From Shinella pollutisoli (GTDB taxonomy: Bacteria > Pseudomonadota > Alphaproteobacteria > Rhizobiales > Rhizobiaceae): 64,000 bases of DNA. Numbering within the stretch: the first letter of the stretch is position 1; each line of letters starts with the position of its first letter. Below are positions 18,720 to 29,467 of the stretch, piece after piece. The DNA lies in the NCBI RefSeq assembly GCF_024609765.1, contig NZ_JANFDG010000027.1:17485-81484 (forward strand), given 5' to 3'. Under the pieces are notes generated by a model. It had not been told where the DNA came from. It worked only from the letters and a program-made list of their open reading frames with translations, and searched no databases. The position numbers and the translations under genes are program-made.

Positions 18720-20903
18720 ATGGCAGACAACCGAAAATCCAGGCGAATCGAGCCCTCCTTCGACGGCTCCCGCGGGCGCGACGACGGCGACTTCCGCCTC
18801 GGCGCGGGCGACCGCGTCGCCGGGGAGCGCGGCGGGCGCAAGCGCGGCGGCCGATCCGCCGCCCCGCGCGCCGCGCGGCGGCGCCGCTCCGGCGGCCTGT
18901 TCGGCCTCCTGCGCACGCTCGTCTACTGGTGCCTCGTGCTCGGGCTTTGGGGGGCGATCGGCCTCGGCGGCCTCGTCCTCTACTACGGCGCGCGCATGCC
19001 GAGCGCCACCAGCTGGGCGATTCCCGAGCGCCCGCCGAACGTCAAGATCCTCGCCGTCGGCGGCGAGATCATCGCCAATCGCGGCGCCACCGGCGGCGAG
19101 GCGCTGTCGCTGGAGACCATGTCGCCCTATATCCCGCTCGCCGTCATCGCCATCGAGGACCGGCGCTTCTACTCGCATTTCGGCATCGACCCGCTCGGGC
19201 TCGCCCGCGCGATGCTGACGAACGTCACGAGCGGGCGCATGGTGCAGGGCGGCTCGACGCTGACCCAGCAGCTCGCCAAGAACCTCTTCCTCTCGCCGGA
19301 GCGCACGCTGGAGCGCAAGGTGCAGGAGGTGCTGCTGGCGCTGTGGCTGGAGCAGAAATATTCCAAGGACCAGATCCTTGCGATGTATCTCAACCGCGTC
19401 TTCTTCGGCTCCAACTCCTACGGCGTGGAAGCCGCCTCGCGGCGCTATTTCAACAAGTCGGCGCGCGACGTGAACCTCGGCGAGGCGGCCGTTCTGGCGG
19501 GCCTCCTGAAGGCGCCGTCGCGGCTTTCGCCCGCCCGCGACCCGGAGGCGGCGGAAGCGCGCGCGCAGGTCGTGCTGTCGGCCATGCGCGAGGAGGGCTT
19601 CGTCACCGACGGCGAGATCAAGACGGCGATGTCGCAGACGCCGGCACGCGCCAAGAGCTACTGGTCGGGCGCCCAGCACTATGCCGCCGACATGGTGATG
19701 GCGCAGCTTCCGGCGATGATCGGCGACATCACCGAGGACCTGGTCATCGACACGACGATCGACCTCGATCTCGAGAAGAAGGCCGACGCGGCGATCTCCG
19801 CCGTGATCGAGAAGGAAGGCGCCAAGCTCGACGCCTCGCAGGCCGCCCTCGTCTCCATCGACGGCACGGGCGCGATCCGCGCGCTGGTCGGCGGGCGCGA
19901 CTATGCGGAAAGCCAGTTCGACCGAGCCTCCAAGGCGAAGCGCCAGCCGGGCTCCGCCTTCAAGCCCTTCGTCTATGCCGCGGCCCTCGAAGCGGGCCGC
20001 ACGCCGCAGTCGGTGCGCAACGACCGGCCGGTCAGGATCGGCAAGTGGACGCCGGAGAACTACGACCAGAAATTCCGCGGCGAGGTGACGCTCGCCTCGG
20101 CGCTGGCCGAATCGCTCAACACCATCGCCGCCCAGCTCGTCATGGAGGTCGGGCCGAAGGAGGTGGTGAAACTCGCCCGCCGCCTCGGCATCGAATCGGA
20201 GATGCAGGCGAACGCCTCGATCGCGCTCGGCACCTCGGAGGTGACGCTGGTCGAGCTGACGGCCGCCTACGCCCCCTTCATGAACGGCGGCTACAAGGCG
20301 ACGCCGCACATCATCCGCCGCGTCTCCACCGCGGACGGCCGGGTGCTCTACGAGAACACCTACGACAATCCGCCGCGCGTGCTTTCGCAGAAGGTGGTGT
20401 CGCAGATGAACGGCATGCTGATGCGGGTGCTGACGGAAGGCACGGGCAAGAACGCGCGGCTTCCCGGCTGGCAGGCGGCCGGCAAGACCGGCACGACCCA
20501 GTCCTTCCGCGACGCGCTCTTCGTCGGCTACACGAGCAACCTCACCACCGGCGTCTGGTTCGGCAACGACGACGGCAAGTCGATGCGGAAGGTGACGGGC
20601 GGCGGCCTGCCGGCCAAGGCCTGGAACGGCTTCATGACGGCCGCCCACGAGGGGCTCCATCCTTCGCCGCTCTTCGGCACGACGGAGGGCAGCGAGGCGG
20701 TGGCCGAGGACGCGGGCCACGATCCGCTCTACGACCTCGTCTCGCGCGCGCTCGGCACCGACCCGCAGGCGGCCGATACGCCGGCCGTGGCGGACGAGCG
20801 GACGGGCGCCGTCGACGACGGCCTCATCCCGCCCGCCAACGTCGGCGCGCGGCAGACCGGCACGCGGCGCACGACGCTCCTCGACATCCTGATGGGCGGC
20901 TGA
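18720..20903 (+). CDS. Class A penicillin-binding protein 1A-type
   Basis: A 727-residue bifunctional peptidoglycan synthase. It has a basic cytosolic tail (1-65), one TM (about 66-90), a GT51 transglycosylase with catalytic Glu in IEDRRFYSHFG (about 145) and QGGSTLTQQLAKN (about 176-188), then the transpeptidase. Transpeptidase motifs are SxxK in GSAFKPF (Ser about 411), SxN in ESLNT (about 463) and KTG in AGKTGTT (about 587). It polymerises and cross-links glycan strands in the periplasm. A second such gene in S. meliloti (mrcA2-type) occupies the same place before dnaK. The C-terminal extension (about 645-727) is Asp/Ala/Thr-rich and probably unstructured. It is transcribed alone, and a 245-bp gap precedes dnaK. 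Confidence 0.93.
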   Translation: MADNRKSRRIEPSFDGSRGRDDGDFRLGAGDRVAGERGGRKRGGRSAAPRAARRRRSGGLFGLLRTLVYWCLVLGLWGAIGLGGLVLYYGARMPSATSWAIPERPPNVKILAVGGEIIANRGATGGEALSLETMSPYIPLAVIAIEDRRFYSHFGIDPLGLARAMLTNVTSGRMVQGGSTLTQQLAKNLFLSPERTLERKVQEVLLALWLEQKYSKDQILAMYLNRVFFGSNSYGVEAASRRYFNKSARDVNLGEAAVLAGLLKAPSRLSPARDPEAAEARAQVVLSAMREEGFVTDGEIKTAMSQTPARAKSYWSGAQHYAADMVMAQLPAMIGDITEDLVIDTTIDLDLEKKADAAISAVIEKEGAKLDASQAALVSIDGTGAIRALVGGRDYAESQFDRASKAKRQPGSAFKPFVYAAALEAGRTPQSVRNDRPVRIGKWTPENYDQKFRGEVTLASALAESLNTIAAQLVMEVGPKEVVKLARRLGIESEMQANASIALGTSEVTLVELTAAYAPFMNGGYKATPHIIRRVSTADGRVLYENTYDNPPRVLSQKVVSQMNGMLMRVLTEGTGKNARLPGWQAAGKTGTTQSFRDALFVGYTSNLTTGVWFGNDDGKSMRKVTGGGLPAKAWNGFMTAAHEGLHPSPLFGTTEGSEAVAEDAGHDPLYDLVSRALGTDPQAADTPAVADERTGAVDDGLIPPANVGARQTGTRRTTLLDILMGG

Positions 20904-21008
20904 CGCCGGGCCGGCTTGACGCCCGTCAGGTCCGCATCCACATTGGGCCGCAAAGAGGAGGCATCCCGCCATATCGCTGATTTTGCCCGCTTTGCGGCCG
21001 TTCGATGT

Positions 21009-21036
21009 CTTGCAGTCGTTCGGGGGCGTCCTTATA
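21009..21036 (+). promoter_or_regulatory. RpoH-like heat-shock promoter of dnaK
   Basis: cttgca (21009-21014) and ccttatatacg (-10 region around 21030-21040) match the alphaproteobacterial RpoH pattern (CTTG, about 17 bp, CCTATAT). The box lies about 110 bp upstream of dnaK. Heat-shock control is expected for this gene. Confidence 0.55.
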
Positions 21037-21148
21037 TACGCCGCAAAGCCGCGAGCTCGGGCTCCCGCTTTTGCGAAGACCATACCATAGGGACTGCCGA
21101 AAGAATGCCTGATCGGGTTCCGGCGGTTCGCTTCAAGGAGAGAATGAC

Positions 21149-23062
<1,914 letters not shown>

Positions 23063-23072
23063 GCCTGAAAAT

Positions 23073-23095
23073 GCCGGCCGCGCCAAGCGGCCGGC
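23073..23095 (+). terminator. Stem-loop after dnaK
   Basis: A perfect 9-bp stem gccggccgc/gcggccggc with loop gccaa lies 10 bp after the dnaK stop. There is no T run, so partial termination or mRNA end protection is more likely than full termination. This would give more dnaK than dnaJ message. Confidence 0.5.
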
Positions 23096-23276
23096 CCAAC
23101 GGACAGCGGAAGGCGGAAACCGGCGCGAAGGGAACAGGGCCACATGATCACTCCCGTTCAACGCGGCGACGACGTCATGGCCTTCTCCCCGCCCCGGTGT
23201 CCGCCTTTTCGCGTGCGCAGGCTTTCATCACAGACGCAAGATTGACGACCAGTCCATGAAACGGACGTGAACCCCG

Positions 23277-24416
23277 ATGGCAAAAGCTGATTTTTACGAA
23301 ACGCTGGGTGTTTCCAGGACCGCCGACGAGAAGGAGCTGAAGAGCGCCTTCCGCAAGATGGCGATGAAATACCACCCGGACAAGAATCCGGGGGATGCGT
23401 CGGCCGAGCAGAAGTTCAAGGACGTCAACGAGGCCTACGAGACGCTGAAGGACCCGCAGAAGCGGGCCGCCTACGACCGCTACGGCCATGCGGCCTTCGA
23501 GCAGGGCGGCATGGGCGCCGGCGGCTTCGGCGGCAACGGCGCCGGCTTTTCCGGCGGCGGCTTCTCCGACATCTTCGAGGACATCTTCGGCGAGATGATG
23601 GGCGGCGGGCGCCAGCGGCGCTCCTCCGGCGGGCGCGAGCGCGGCGGGGATCTGCGCTACAACATGGAGATCTCGCTGGAAGAGGCCTATTCGGGCAAGA
23701 CCGCGCAGATCCGCGTGCCGACGTCGATCACCTGCGACGCCTGTTCCGGCTCGGGCGCCAAGCCCGGCACCAGCCCGAAGACCTGCGCGACCTGCGGCGG
23801 CTCGGGCCGCGTGCGCGCCGCCCAGGGCTTCTTCTCGATCGAGCGCACCTGCCCGACTTGCCACGGCCGCGGCCAGACGATCAGCGACCCCTGCACCAAG
23901 TGCCACGGCCAGGGCCGCGTCACCGAAGAGCGCTCGCTGTCGGTCAACATCCCGGCCGGCATCGAGGACGGCACCCGTATCCGCCTTGCCGGCGAGGGCG
24001 AGGCCGGGCTTCGCGGAGGGCCGGCGGGCGACCTCTACATCTTCCTGTCGGTCAAGCCGCACGAGTTCTTCCAGCGCGACGGCGCCGACCTCTACTGCAC
24101 CGTGCCGATCTCGATGACGACGGCGGCGCTGGGCGGCACCTTCGACGTCGCCACGCTCGACGGCTCGAAGTCGCGCGTCAGCGTGCCGGAGGGCACCCAG
24201 GCGGGCCGCCAGTTCCGGCTGAAGGGCAAGGGCATGCCGGTGCTGCGCTCGACCCAGGTCGGCGATCTCTACATCCAGATCCAGATCGAGACGCCGCAGA
24301 AGCTCACCAAGCGCCAGCGCGAGCTTCTCAAGGAGTTCGAGGAGATCTCTTCCAAGGAGAACAACCCCGAATCCGCCGGGTTCTTCGCGCGGATGAAGGA
24401 GTTCTTCGAGGGGTGA
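23277..24416 (+). CDS. dnaJ: Co-chaperone DnaJ (Hsp40, type A)
   Basis: A 379-residue type I J-protein. It has a J domain (1-70) with HPD near 33-35 in [10 protein letters not shown], a Gly/Phe-rich linker (75-125), a zinc domain with four CxxCxGxG repeats ([32 protein letters not shown], about 150-220), and C-terminal peptide-binding domains. It delivers substrates to DnaK and stimulates its ATPase. The start at 23277 is standard ([13 protein letters not shown]). It lies 214 bp after dnaK, with a hairpin between, so a separate promoter or processed read-through is possible. Confidence 0.99.
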   Translation: MAKADFYETLGVSRTADEKELKSAFRKMAMKYHPDKNPGDASAEQKFKDVNEAYETLKDPQKRAAYDRYGHAAFEQGGMGAGGFGGNGAGFSGGGFSDIFEDIFGEMMGGGRQRRSSGGRERGGDLRYNMEISLEEAYSGKTAQIRVPTSITCDACSGSGAKPGTSPKTCATCGGSGRVRAAQGFFSIERTCPTCHGRGQTISDPCTKCHGQGRVTEERSLSVNIPAGIEDGTRIRLAGEGEAGLRGGPAGDLYIFLSVKPHEFFQRDGADLYCTVPISMTTAALGGTFDVATLDGSKSRVSVPEGTQAGRQFRLKGKGMPVLRSTQVGDLYIQIQIETPQKLTKRQRELLKEFEEISSKENNPESAGFFARMKEFFEG

Positions 24417-24430
24417 GGTCCAGGTGAGTG

Positions 24431-24545
24431 CCCCTCACCTGCCTGCCGGCATCCTCTCCCCGCAAGCGGGGCGAGGAACGAATGCCGTACCGTTTTCCCC
24501 TTCTCCCCGCTTGCGGGGAGAGGTCCCGGCAGGGGGATGAGGGGC
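24431..24545. repeat. Rhizobial palindromic repeat (REP-like)
   Basis: Two inverted copies of a palindromic core, cctctccccgcaagcggggc and tccccgcttgcggggagagg, are flanked by inverted ends cccctcacctgcctgccgg and ccggcagggggatgagggg. It lies between convergent dnaJ and the transglutaminase-like gene. It belongs to the same family as 11571-11683. Confidence 0.7.
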
Positions 24546-24576
24546 AAAACGCCCGTGATTTCCGGAAAACCGTGCC

Positions 24577-25194
24577 CTACTTGCCGACCGACGACACCAT
24601 CATCGCGTCGCCGTTCTCGATCGAGACCCAGCGGCCGGCATGGAAATTGGCCTGCCGCTTCAGGTAGCGGTAGGGCGTCGCGGTCCAGGGCCTGACCTCG
24701 TCGTTGAGGTTGTCGAGGACGAAGTCGCCCTCCGTGGTGGCGAGCGTCAGCACCGCGTGGCCCTCGCCGTCCGGCTTGCGCACGACGGTGATCAGCAGGT
24801 CGCTTGCGGCAAAGCCCTTCTCCATCAGCTTGCGGCGCTTCAGGAGGACGAAGTCCTCGCAGTCGCCGGCCTCGCCCGGATAGGTCCAGTACTCGTCCTT
24901 GCCGTAGAGATCCTTGTCGGTCATCGGCGTGATGGCGTGGTTGATGCTCGCGTTGATCTCGCGCACGACCGTCCAGCCGTAGGCCGTCACCTTCGCCGCC
25001 CCGCGGCCGCGGCTGCCGGCCTGGCACTCGGACGGGTTCGCCTGACAGAATTCGTAATGCCCGATCGGCTGCGAGGTGACGCCGCCGGTCTGCATGGAAA
25101 GAAGGGAAGCGGGGGCCGTGAAGGCCGAGGAAGAAGAAACGAGCAGGGCGAAAATCGCCGCAACACCCGCCTTCGCACCGAATACATGCGCCAT
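24577..25194 (-). CDS. Bacterial transglutaminase-like cysteine protease (BTLCP)
   Basis: A 205-residue exported protein with a signal peptide (about 1-27). The catalytic triad of the BTLCP family is complete: Cys112 in AGDCEDFVLLKR, His146 in GEGHAVLTL and Asp161 in FVLDNLND. Members act in the periplasm; LapG-type relatives cut adhesins, while this shorter rhizobial form has no known substrate. No LapD or adhesin gene is nearby. It is monocistronic on the minus strand, and upstream at 25195-25296 is an A/T-richer promoter-like stretch (cgttaacaaaaggttaaag). Confidence 0.87.
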   Translation of the reverse strand: MAHVFGAKAGVAAIFALLVSSSSAFTAPASLLSMQTGGVTSQPIGHYEFCQANPSECQAGSRGRGAAKVTAYGWTVVREINASINHAITPMTDKDLYGKDEYWTYPGEAGDCEDFVLLKRRKLMEKGFAASDLLITVVRKPDGEGHAVLTLATTEGDFVLDNLNDEVRPWTATPYRYLKRQANFHAGRWVSIENGDAMMVSSVGK

Positions 25195-25296
25195 GAACCG
25201 CCTGCCCCCTGATCGTTAACAAAAGGTTAAAGAGCCAGGGGGCGTTTCGTCAATCATCAGTTTTGGCGATGGGACAATATGGTTAAAATGCGGCCC

Positions 25297-26124
25297 TCAG
25301 GCCACACCTTCGCCGCGCGCGAGCGTCTCCGCGGCCTCCAGCATGCGGGCGATGTCCTGCGGACGCGACAGGCGATGGTCGCCGTCGCGAATCATCGTCA
25401 GCACCACGTCGTCGCCGGAAAGGTGCTCCATCAGCCGCACGGCATGGGCATGGGGCACGTCCGGATCGGCCATGCCCTGCAGGATATGCACCGGGCAGCC
25501 GGTCTCGATCACCCCGTCGAGCACGCGGTTTTGCCGCCCGTCCTCGATGAGCTTCAGCGTGTAGACGTTCGGATCGGGGCCGTAGGGCGTCGGCTCCTCG
25601 AAGAAGCCGTGCTCGGCGAGCGCGGCCCGCTCGGCCTCGGTGAGATTGGGTTCGATCAGCTCCGAGGTGAAATCGGGAGCCGGCGCGATCAGCAGCAGGC
25701 CCGTCACCGCTGCGTCGCCGCGCTTCGCCAGCGCCCGCACGGCGCGCAGCGCGATCCAGCCGCCCATCGAGGAGCCGACCAGCACCATGCGGCGCGTGCC
25801 GATCGCGGCCCGGGCGTGCTCGATCACGGCGAGCGCCTCCTCCAGCCAGCGCGAGATCGTGCCGTCGGAAAACGCGCCGCCGGAGGCGCCGTGGCCGGAA
25901 TAGTCGAAGCGCACGCAGCCCGTGCCGAGACGGGCGGCAAGTGCCGCGAGCTCGGCCGCCTTTGTGCCCGTCATGTCGGAGCGGTAGCCGCCGAGCCAGA
26001 CGAAATGGGCGAGCGCGTTCCCGGCCGCCGGCGGCGTAAGCCGCATGGCGATCGGGCGGGCCTGCGCCCCCTCGCCGACGGTCAGGAACTCTTCGGGCGT
26101 CTCGCCGTTTCCGGTTGCGGTCAT
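25297..26124 (-). CDS. Alpha/beta hydrolase (ABHD10/serine aminopeptidase-like)
   Basis: A 275-residue alpha/beta-hydrolase. Nucleophile Ser119 is in LVGSSMGGW, with the acid Asp in GMADPDVPH and His in IRDGDHRLSR near the C-terminus. An oxyanion-loop WLGGYRSDM (about 43-51) and FDYSGHGAS (about 73-81) fit the ABHD10-like group of small thioesterase or esterase enzymes. No signal peptide, so cytosolic. The start at 26124 is chosen because of a strong SD (aggagag) just upstream; an in-frame start at 26187 would add 21 low-complexity residues. Substrate unknown. It diverges from infC. Confidence 0.8.
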   Translation of the reverse strand: MTATGNGETPEEFLTVGEGAQARPIAMRLTPPAAGNALAHFVWLGGYRSDMTGTKAAELAALAARLGTGCVRFDYSGHGASGGAFSDGTISRWLEEALAVIEHARAAIGTRRMVLVGSSMGGWIALRAVRALAKRGDAAVTGLLLIAPAPDFTSELIEPNLTEAERAALAEHGFFEEPTPYGPDPNVYTLKLIEDGRQNRVLDGVIETGCPVHILQGMADPDVPHAHAVRLMEHLSGDDVVLTMIRDGDHRLSRPQDIARMLEAAETLARGEGVA

Positions 26125-26221
26125 GGGGTCTCTCCTGCCTTGCGGATGCGCACGTGCGGGCGAGCTAGAACAGATTCGTCCGGGCAAGGACAGGTGGTGA
26201 TTTTTTCAACGCGCCGTGCTA

Positions 26222-26250
26222 TTGACGTCGCAAGCGCGATCGACACATAG
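26222..26250 (+). promoter_or_regulatory. Candidate promoter for infC
   Basis: ttgacg (26222-26227) and acatag (26245-26250) are spaced 17 bp apart, about 90 bp upstream of the infC start. It is a fair match to the alphaproteobacterial housekeeping promoter. No alternative was clearly better. Confidence 0.4.
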
Positions 26251-26322
26251 CCGCCGGACGCCGAAACGGCGGGCGCGCGGGCCGATCGACGCAGGATTCC
26301 AAACCCTTATCGAAACAGTTCG

Positions 26323-26327
26323 AGGAG
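26323..26327 (+). promoter_or_regulatory. infC: Shine-Dalgarno that fixes the AUU start of infC
   Basis: aggag lies 9 nt upstream of ATT 26337-26339. The first in-frame ATG is 138 bp further on and would delete the N-terminal domain. This SD therefore decides for the non-canonical start. Confidence 0.75.
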
Positions 26328-26336
26328 AACACGACC

Positions 26337-26873
26337 ATTCGCAGACCCTTCAAAGCGGAAGCCCCCGTCAAGGACGGACCGCGCTCCAACAAGGAAATCC
26401 GGATCCCCCGGGTCCAGCTTATCGACGCCGAAGGCCACAACCACGGCATCCTGCCCACCGATCAGGCGCTCCGCATGGCGGAGGAAGCTGGCCTCGATCT
26501 CGTGGAGATCTCGCCGAATTCCGAACCGCCCGTCTGCAAGATTCTCGACCTCGGCAAGCTGAAATACGCCAACCAGAAGAAGGCGGCCGAGGCGCGCAAG
26601 AAGCAGAAGATCGTCGAGATCAAGGAAATCAAGATGCGCCCCAACATCGACACCCACGACTACGAGGTGAAGATGAAGGCGATGAACCGCTTCTTCGGCG
26701 AGGGCGACAAGGTCAAGGTGACGCTGAAGTTCCGCGGCCGCGAGATGGCCCACCAGGAACTCGGCATGAAGCTCCTGCTGCAGGTCAAGGAAGACACGCA
26801 GGCCATCGCCAAGGTGGAGGCCGAGCCGAAGCTCGAAGGCCGCCAGATGATGATGGTGCTCGCTCCCCGCTGA
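26337..26873 (+). CDS. infC: Translation initiation factor IF-3
   Basis: 178 residues starting at an ATT codon, with SD aggag 9 nt upstream. From there the frame encodes the full IF-3 N-domain ([20 protein letters not shown], then [20 protein letters not shown]), a Lys-rich linker ([15 protein letters not shown]) and the C-domain ([23 protein letters not shown]). IF-3 binds the 30S subunit, blocks 50S joining and rejects non-AUG starts. An AUU start lets IF-3 repress its own translation, as in E. coli. ATG at 26475 would lose 46 conserved residues. A hairpin with T run follows the stop at 26900. Confidence 0.95.
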   Translation: MRRPFKAEAPVKDGPRSNKEIRIPRVQLIDAEGHNHGILPTDQALRMAEEAGLDLVEISPNSEPPVCKILDLGKLKYANQKKAAEARKKQKIVEIKEIKMRPNIDTHDYEVKMKAMNRFFGEGDKVKVTLKFRGREMAHQELGMKLLLQVKEDTQAIAKVEAEPKLEGRQMMMVLAPR

Positions 26874-26899
26874 GACGCGGTGCCGCGGGTATTTGGTCG

Positions 26900-26923
26900 A
26901 AGCCGCCTTCCGGGGCGGCTTTT
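26900..26923 (+). terminator. Terminator after infC
   Basis: aagccgcc/ggcggctt stem with loop ttccgg, ending in tttt. It suggests that infC can be transcribed separately from rpmI-rplT, which start 150 bp later. Confidence 0.65.
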
Positions 26924-27075
26924 GCTTGTCCGCCCCGGATTCCGGTTGCGCTTTCGGGGGAGTTCGGTTACAAGCCCCCGTCCGAACGGTCCGGCAGGGC
27001 ATGCCGTGGCCGTTCTTAATGCTGGGTCGGGCCTCGTCAGCCGCGTCCCGAATTCAAGAAGAATGGAGTAGCAAA

Positions 27076-27279
27076 ATGCCCAAGATGAAGACGAAGTCGT
27101 CTGCCAAGAAGCGGTTCAAGATCACCGCCTCGGGCAAGGTTCTGGCGGCTGCCGCAGGCAAGCGCCATGGCATGATCAAGCGTACCAACAAGTTCATTCG
27201 CGACGCGCGCGGCACCATGGTGCTCGCCGAAGCCGATGGCAAGAAGGTCATCAAGAACTACCTGCCGAACGGTCTCTGA
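27076..27279 (+). CDS. rpmI: 50S ribosomal protein L35
   Basis: A 67-residue, very basic protein beginning [17 protein letters not shown] and ending [11 protein letters not shown], the standard bacterial L35. It is a structural component of the large subunit. A longer in-frame reading from 26893 is not L35-like and is rejected. Upstream is gaatggagtagcaaa with SD ggag. It sits 40 bp ahead of rplT in the usual order; the 202-bp gap after infC holds a terminator. Confidence 0.98.
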   Translation: MPKMKTKSSAKKRFKITASGKVLAAAAGKRHGMIKRTNKFIRDARGTMVLAEADGKKVIKNYLPNGL

Positions 27280-27319
27280 GACTAATCGCGCATTTTGATA
27301 CGTTTAAGGAGATCATGAC

Positions 27320-27724
27320 ATGTCCCGTGTAAAACGCGGCGTTACCGCCCACGCCAAGCACAAGAAGACGCTGAAGGCCGCCAAGGGCTTCTACGGCCGC
27401 CGCAAGAACACGATCCGCGCCGCCAAGGCCGCCGTCGACCGTTCGAAGCAGTACGCCTACCGCGACCGCAAGGTGAACAAGCGCAATTTCCGTGCGCTCT
27501 GGATCCAGCGCATCAACGCCGCCGTGCGCGAGCACGGCCTGACCTACGGCCGCTTCATCGACGGCCTGAACAAGGCCGGCATCGAGGTCGACCGCAAGGT
27601 GCTCTCCGACATGGCGATCCATGAGACCGCCGCCTTCGGCGCGCTCGTCGCCGCCGCCAAGAAGGCGCTGGAGTACCTCAAGGACGCCGGCACCACCAAC
27701 GAGTTTGAAAGCGCGGTCCGTTAA
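27320..27724 (+). CDS. rplT: 50S ribosomal protein L20
   Basis: A 134-residue L20, beginning [15 protein letters not shown] and carrying [14 protein letters not shown] and the conserved [20 protein letters not shown] block. It binds 23S rRNA early in 50S assembly and in other bacteria represses the rpmI-rplT message. SD aaggag lies 8 bp upstream. It has 15-20 more C-terminal residues than E. coli L20, as usual for alphaproteobacteria. A strong terminator follows at 27761. Confidence 0.98.
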   Translation: MSRVKRGVTAHAKHKKTLKAAKGFYGRRKNTIRAAKAAVDRSKQYAYRDRKVNKRNFRALWIQRINAAVREHGLTYGRFIDGLNKAGIEVDRKVLSDMAIHETAAFGALVAAAKKALEYLKDAGTTNEFESAVR

Positions 27725-27760
27725 GCCAGCGCTTCCCAGGCTTTTTCATCATTGAATGGG

Positions 27761-27797
27761 AAACCCGCGCTGGCTGGGCCTGCGCGGGTTTTTCTTT
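27761..27797 (+). terminator. Rho-independent terminator between rplT and pheS
   Basis: A perfect 10-bp stem aaacccgcgc/gcgcgggttt (27761-27770 with 27782-27791) is followed by ttcttt. It ends only 23 bp before the pheS ATG. An upstream octamer gccagcgc (27725-27732) can pair with gcgctggc (27767-27774) and open this stem, so it may act as an attenuator. Confidence 0.75.
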
Positions 27798-27820
27798 GAC
27801 CGCAAACGGATTTACGAGCG

Positions 27821-28906
27821 ATGTCCGATCTCGACCAGTTGAAACAGACCCTGCTTGACGAAATCGCCGGCGCTTCCGACGAGGCGGCGATCGAGGCCGT
27901 GCGCGTCGCCGCCCTCGGCAAGAAGGGCTCCGTCTCCGAGCTCCTGAAGACGCTCGGCGCCATGTCGGCGGAGGAGCGCCAGACTCGGGGTGCGGCGATC
28001 AACGCGCTGAAGACCCTCGTCACCGAGGCGATCGCCGAGCGCAAGGCGGCGCTGCGCGAGGCGGCGATCGCGGCGCGGCTTGCCGCCGAGACGGTTGACG
28101 TCAGCCTGCCGGTGCGCGCCTCGCCCGCCGAGCGCGGGCGCATCCACCCGATCAGCCAGATCGTCGACGAGATCACCGCGATCTTCGCCGACATGGGCTT
28201 CTCCATCGCCGAGGGGCCGGACATCGAGACCGACTACTACAATTTCACGGCGCTGAACTTCCCCGAGGGCCACCCCGCCCGCGAGATGCACGACACGTTC
28301 TTCTTGCCCCCGGACGAGGCCGGCGAGCGCAAGGTGCTGCGCACGCACACCTCGCCGGTGCAGGTGCGCACGATGGAGGCCCAGAAGCCGCCGATCCGCA
28401 TCATCATCCCGGGAAAGACCTACCGGCAGGATTCCGACGCCACGCATTCGCCGATGTTCCACCAGGTGGAGGGCCTCGTCGTCGACACCAGGGCCAACGT
28501 CGCCAACATGCGCTGGGTGCTGGAGGAGTTCTGCAAGGCCTTCTTCGAGGTGGAGAGCGTCACCATGCGCTTCCGCCCGTCCTTCTTCCCCTTCACCGAG
28601 CCCTCCTTCGAGGTCGACATCCAGTGCGACCGCTCCTCCGGCCCGATCGTCAGGTTCGGCGAGGGGACGGACTGGATGGAGATCCTCGGCTGCGGCATGG
28701 TGCATCCGAACGTGCTGCGCGCCGGCGGGCTCGATCCCGACGTCTACCAGGGCTTCGCCTGGGGCATGGGCCTCGACCGCATCGCCATGCTGAAATACGG
28801 CATGCCGGATCTCCGCGACTTCTTCAACGCCGACGTGCGCTGGCTTTCCCACTACGGCTTCCGCCCGCTCGACATGCCGACGCTGTTCGGGGGCCTGAGC
28901 GCGTGA
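27821..28906 (+). CDS. pheS: Phenylalanyl-tRNA synthetase alpha subunit
   Basis: A 361-residue class II aaRS alpha chain. An N-terminal coiled-coil arm (1-90) contacts tRNA, followed by the catalytic domain with [10 protein letters not shown], motif 2 around [10 protein letters not shown] and [13 protein letters not shown], and motif 3 in [17 protein letters not shown] near the C-terminus. [15 protein letters not shown] is a classic PheS stretch. With PheT it forms the alpha2beta2 enzyme charging tRNA-Phe. Unusually, two small reading frames separate it from pheT (561 bp instead of a short gap). A terminator-like hairpin precedes its start. Confidence 0.98.
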   Translation: MSDLDQLKQTLLDEIAGASDEAAIEAVRVAALGKKGSVSELLKTLGAMSAEERQTRGAAINALKTLVTEAIAERKAALREAAIAARLAAETVDVSLPVRASPAERGRIHPISQIVDEITAIFADMGFSIAEGPDIETDYYNFTALNFPEGHPAREMHDTFFLPPDEAGERKVLRTHTSPVQVRTMEAQKPPIRIIIPGKTYRQDSDATHSPMFHQVEGLVVDTRANVANMRWVLEEFCKAFFEVESVTMRFRPSFFPFTEPSFEVDIQCDRSSGPIVRFGEGTDWMEILGCGMVHPNVLRAGGLDPDVYQGFAWGMGLDRIAMLKYGMPDLRDFFNADVRWLSHYGFRPLDMPTLFGGLSA

Positions 28907-28910
28907 GCCG

Positions 28911-29147
28911 ATGCCGACCCTGCTGATCTGGCATGGATACAAGTTCCGGTTCTACGCCTCCGACGGCCCCGAACCGCCCCATATCCATGTCGTGAAGGAT
29001 GCAGGGTCGGCGAAGGTCTGGCTCGAAAGCATGGAACTGGCCTAAAGCCACGGCTACAATAACCGCGAGATCGCAGAGTTCATCGCCAAGATTGCCGAGA
29101 ACCGCGACGACTGGATGGAGAAGTGGAATGAGTTCTTTGGAATTTGA
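28911..29147 (+). pseudogene. DUF4160 protein gene broken by an internal stop
   Basis: The frame from ATG 28911 reads a DUF4160-type protein (LIWHGYKFRFYASDG, PEPPHIHVVKD, KVWLES) up to TAA at 29043-29045, after 44 codons. It then continues in the same frame with family-like sequence (SHGYNNREIAEFIAKI, ENRDDWMEKWNEFFGI) to TGA at 29145-29147. Reading through gives 79 codons, the family's usual size, so a single point mutation (for example TAC or GAA to TAA) broke the gene. A sequencing error is the alternative. It starts 4 bp after pheS and overlaps the DUF2442 gene by 20 bp. DUF4160/DUF2442 pairs are suspected toxin-antitoxin-like modules, but no activity is proven. Confidence 0.72.
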
Positions 29148-29403
29148 GACCGAAGAGATGCGCCCCGTCTCCGCCGCCTGCGACGCGGACTTCGTCTATG
29201 TGACGCTCGCCGACGGACGCCAGATCCGTGCGCCCCTCTGGTGGTACCCGTTCCTGGCGAAGGCCACGCCCGAGCAGCGCGCGATCGTGGACATGCAGTT
29301 TTCCGGCGTCTGGTGGCCGGAGCTGGACGAAGGCGTCTCCGTCAAGGGATTGCTGCTCGGCTGGAAAGCGCCCGGTGCCCGCGCTCCGGGGAAGGCCGCC
29401 TGA
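29128..29403 (+). CDS. DUF2442 domain protein
   Basis: A 91-residue protein of the DUF2442 family. It reads FVYVTLADGRQIRAPLWWYPFLAKATPEQRA in the first half (residues about 23-53, quoted in part: VTLADGRQIRAPL and WWYPFLAKATP), then SGVWWPELDEGVSVKGLL. Start ATG 29128 has ggag 7 nt upstream and lies inside the 3' end of the DUF4160 reading frame, the usual overlap for this pair. DUF2442 proteins are thought to neutralise or partner with the upstream DUF4160 protein. Here the partner is truncated, so this would be an orphan. Its location inside pheS-pheT makes it part of an essential transcript. Confidence 0.75.
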   Translation: MSSLEFETEEMRPVSAACDADFVYVTLADGRQIRAPLWWYPFLAKATPEQRAIVDMQFSGVWWPELDEGVSVKGLLLGWKAPGARAPGKAA

Positions 29404-29467
29404 TTCGATCAAAATACTTCAACCATCTGGATGACGGTCTGCCGGCCGCGACCTGAGGAAAAGAACC

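Noticed and set aside
27690..27760. Phe-codon leader peptide for pheS attenuation
   Set aside because: The only short frame across this region (from TTG 27706) has a single Phe codon next to the hairpin, so a classic leader-peptide mechanism is not supported.
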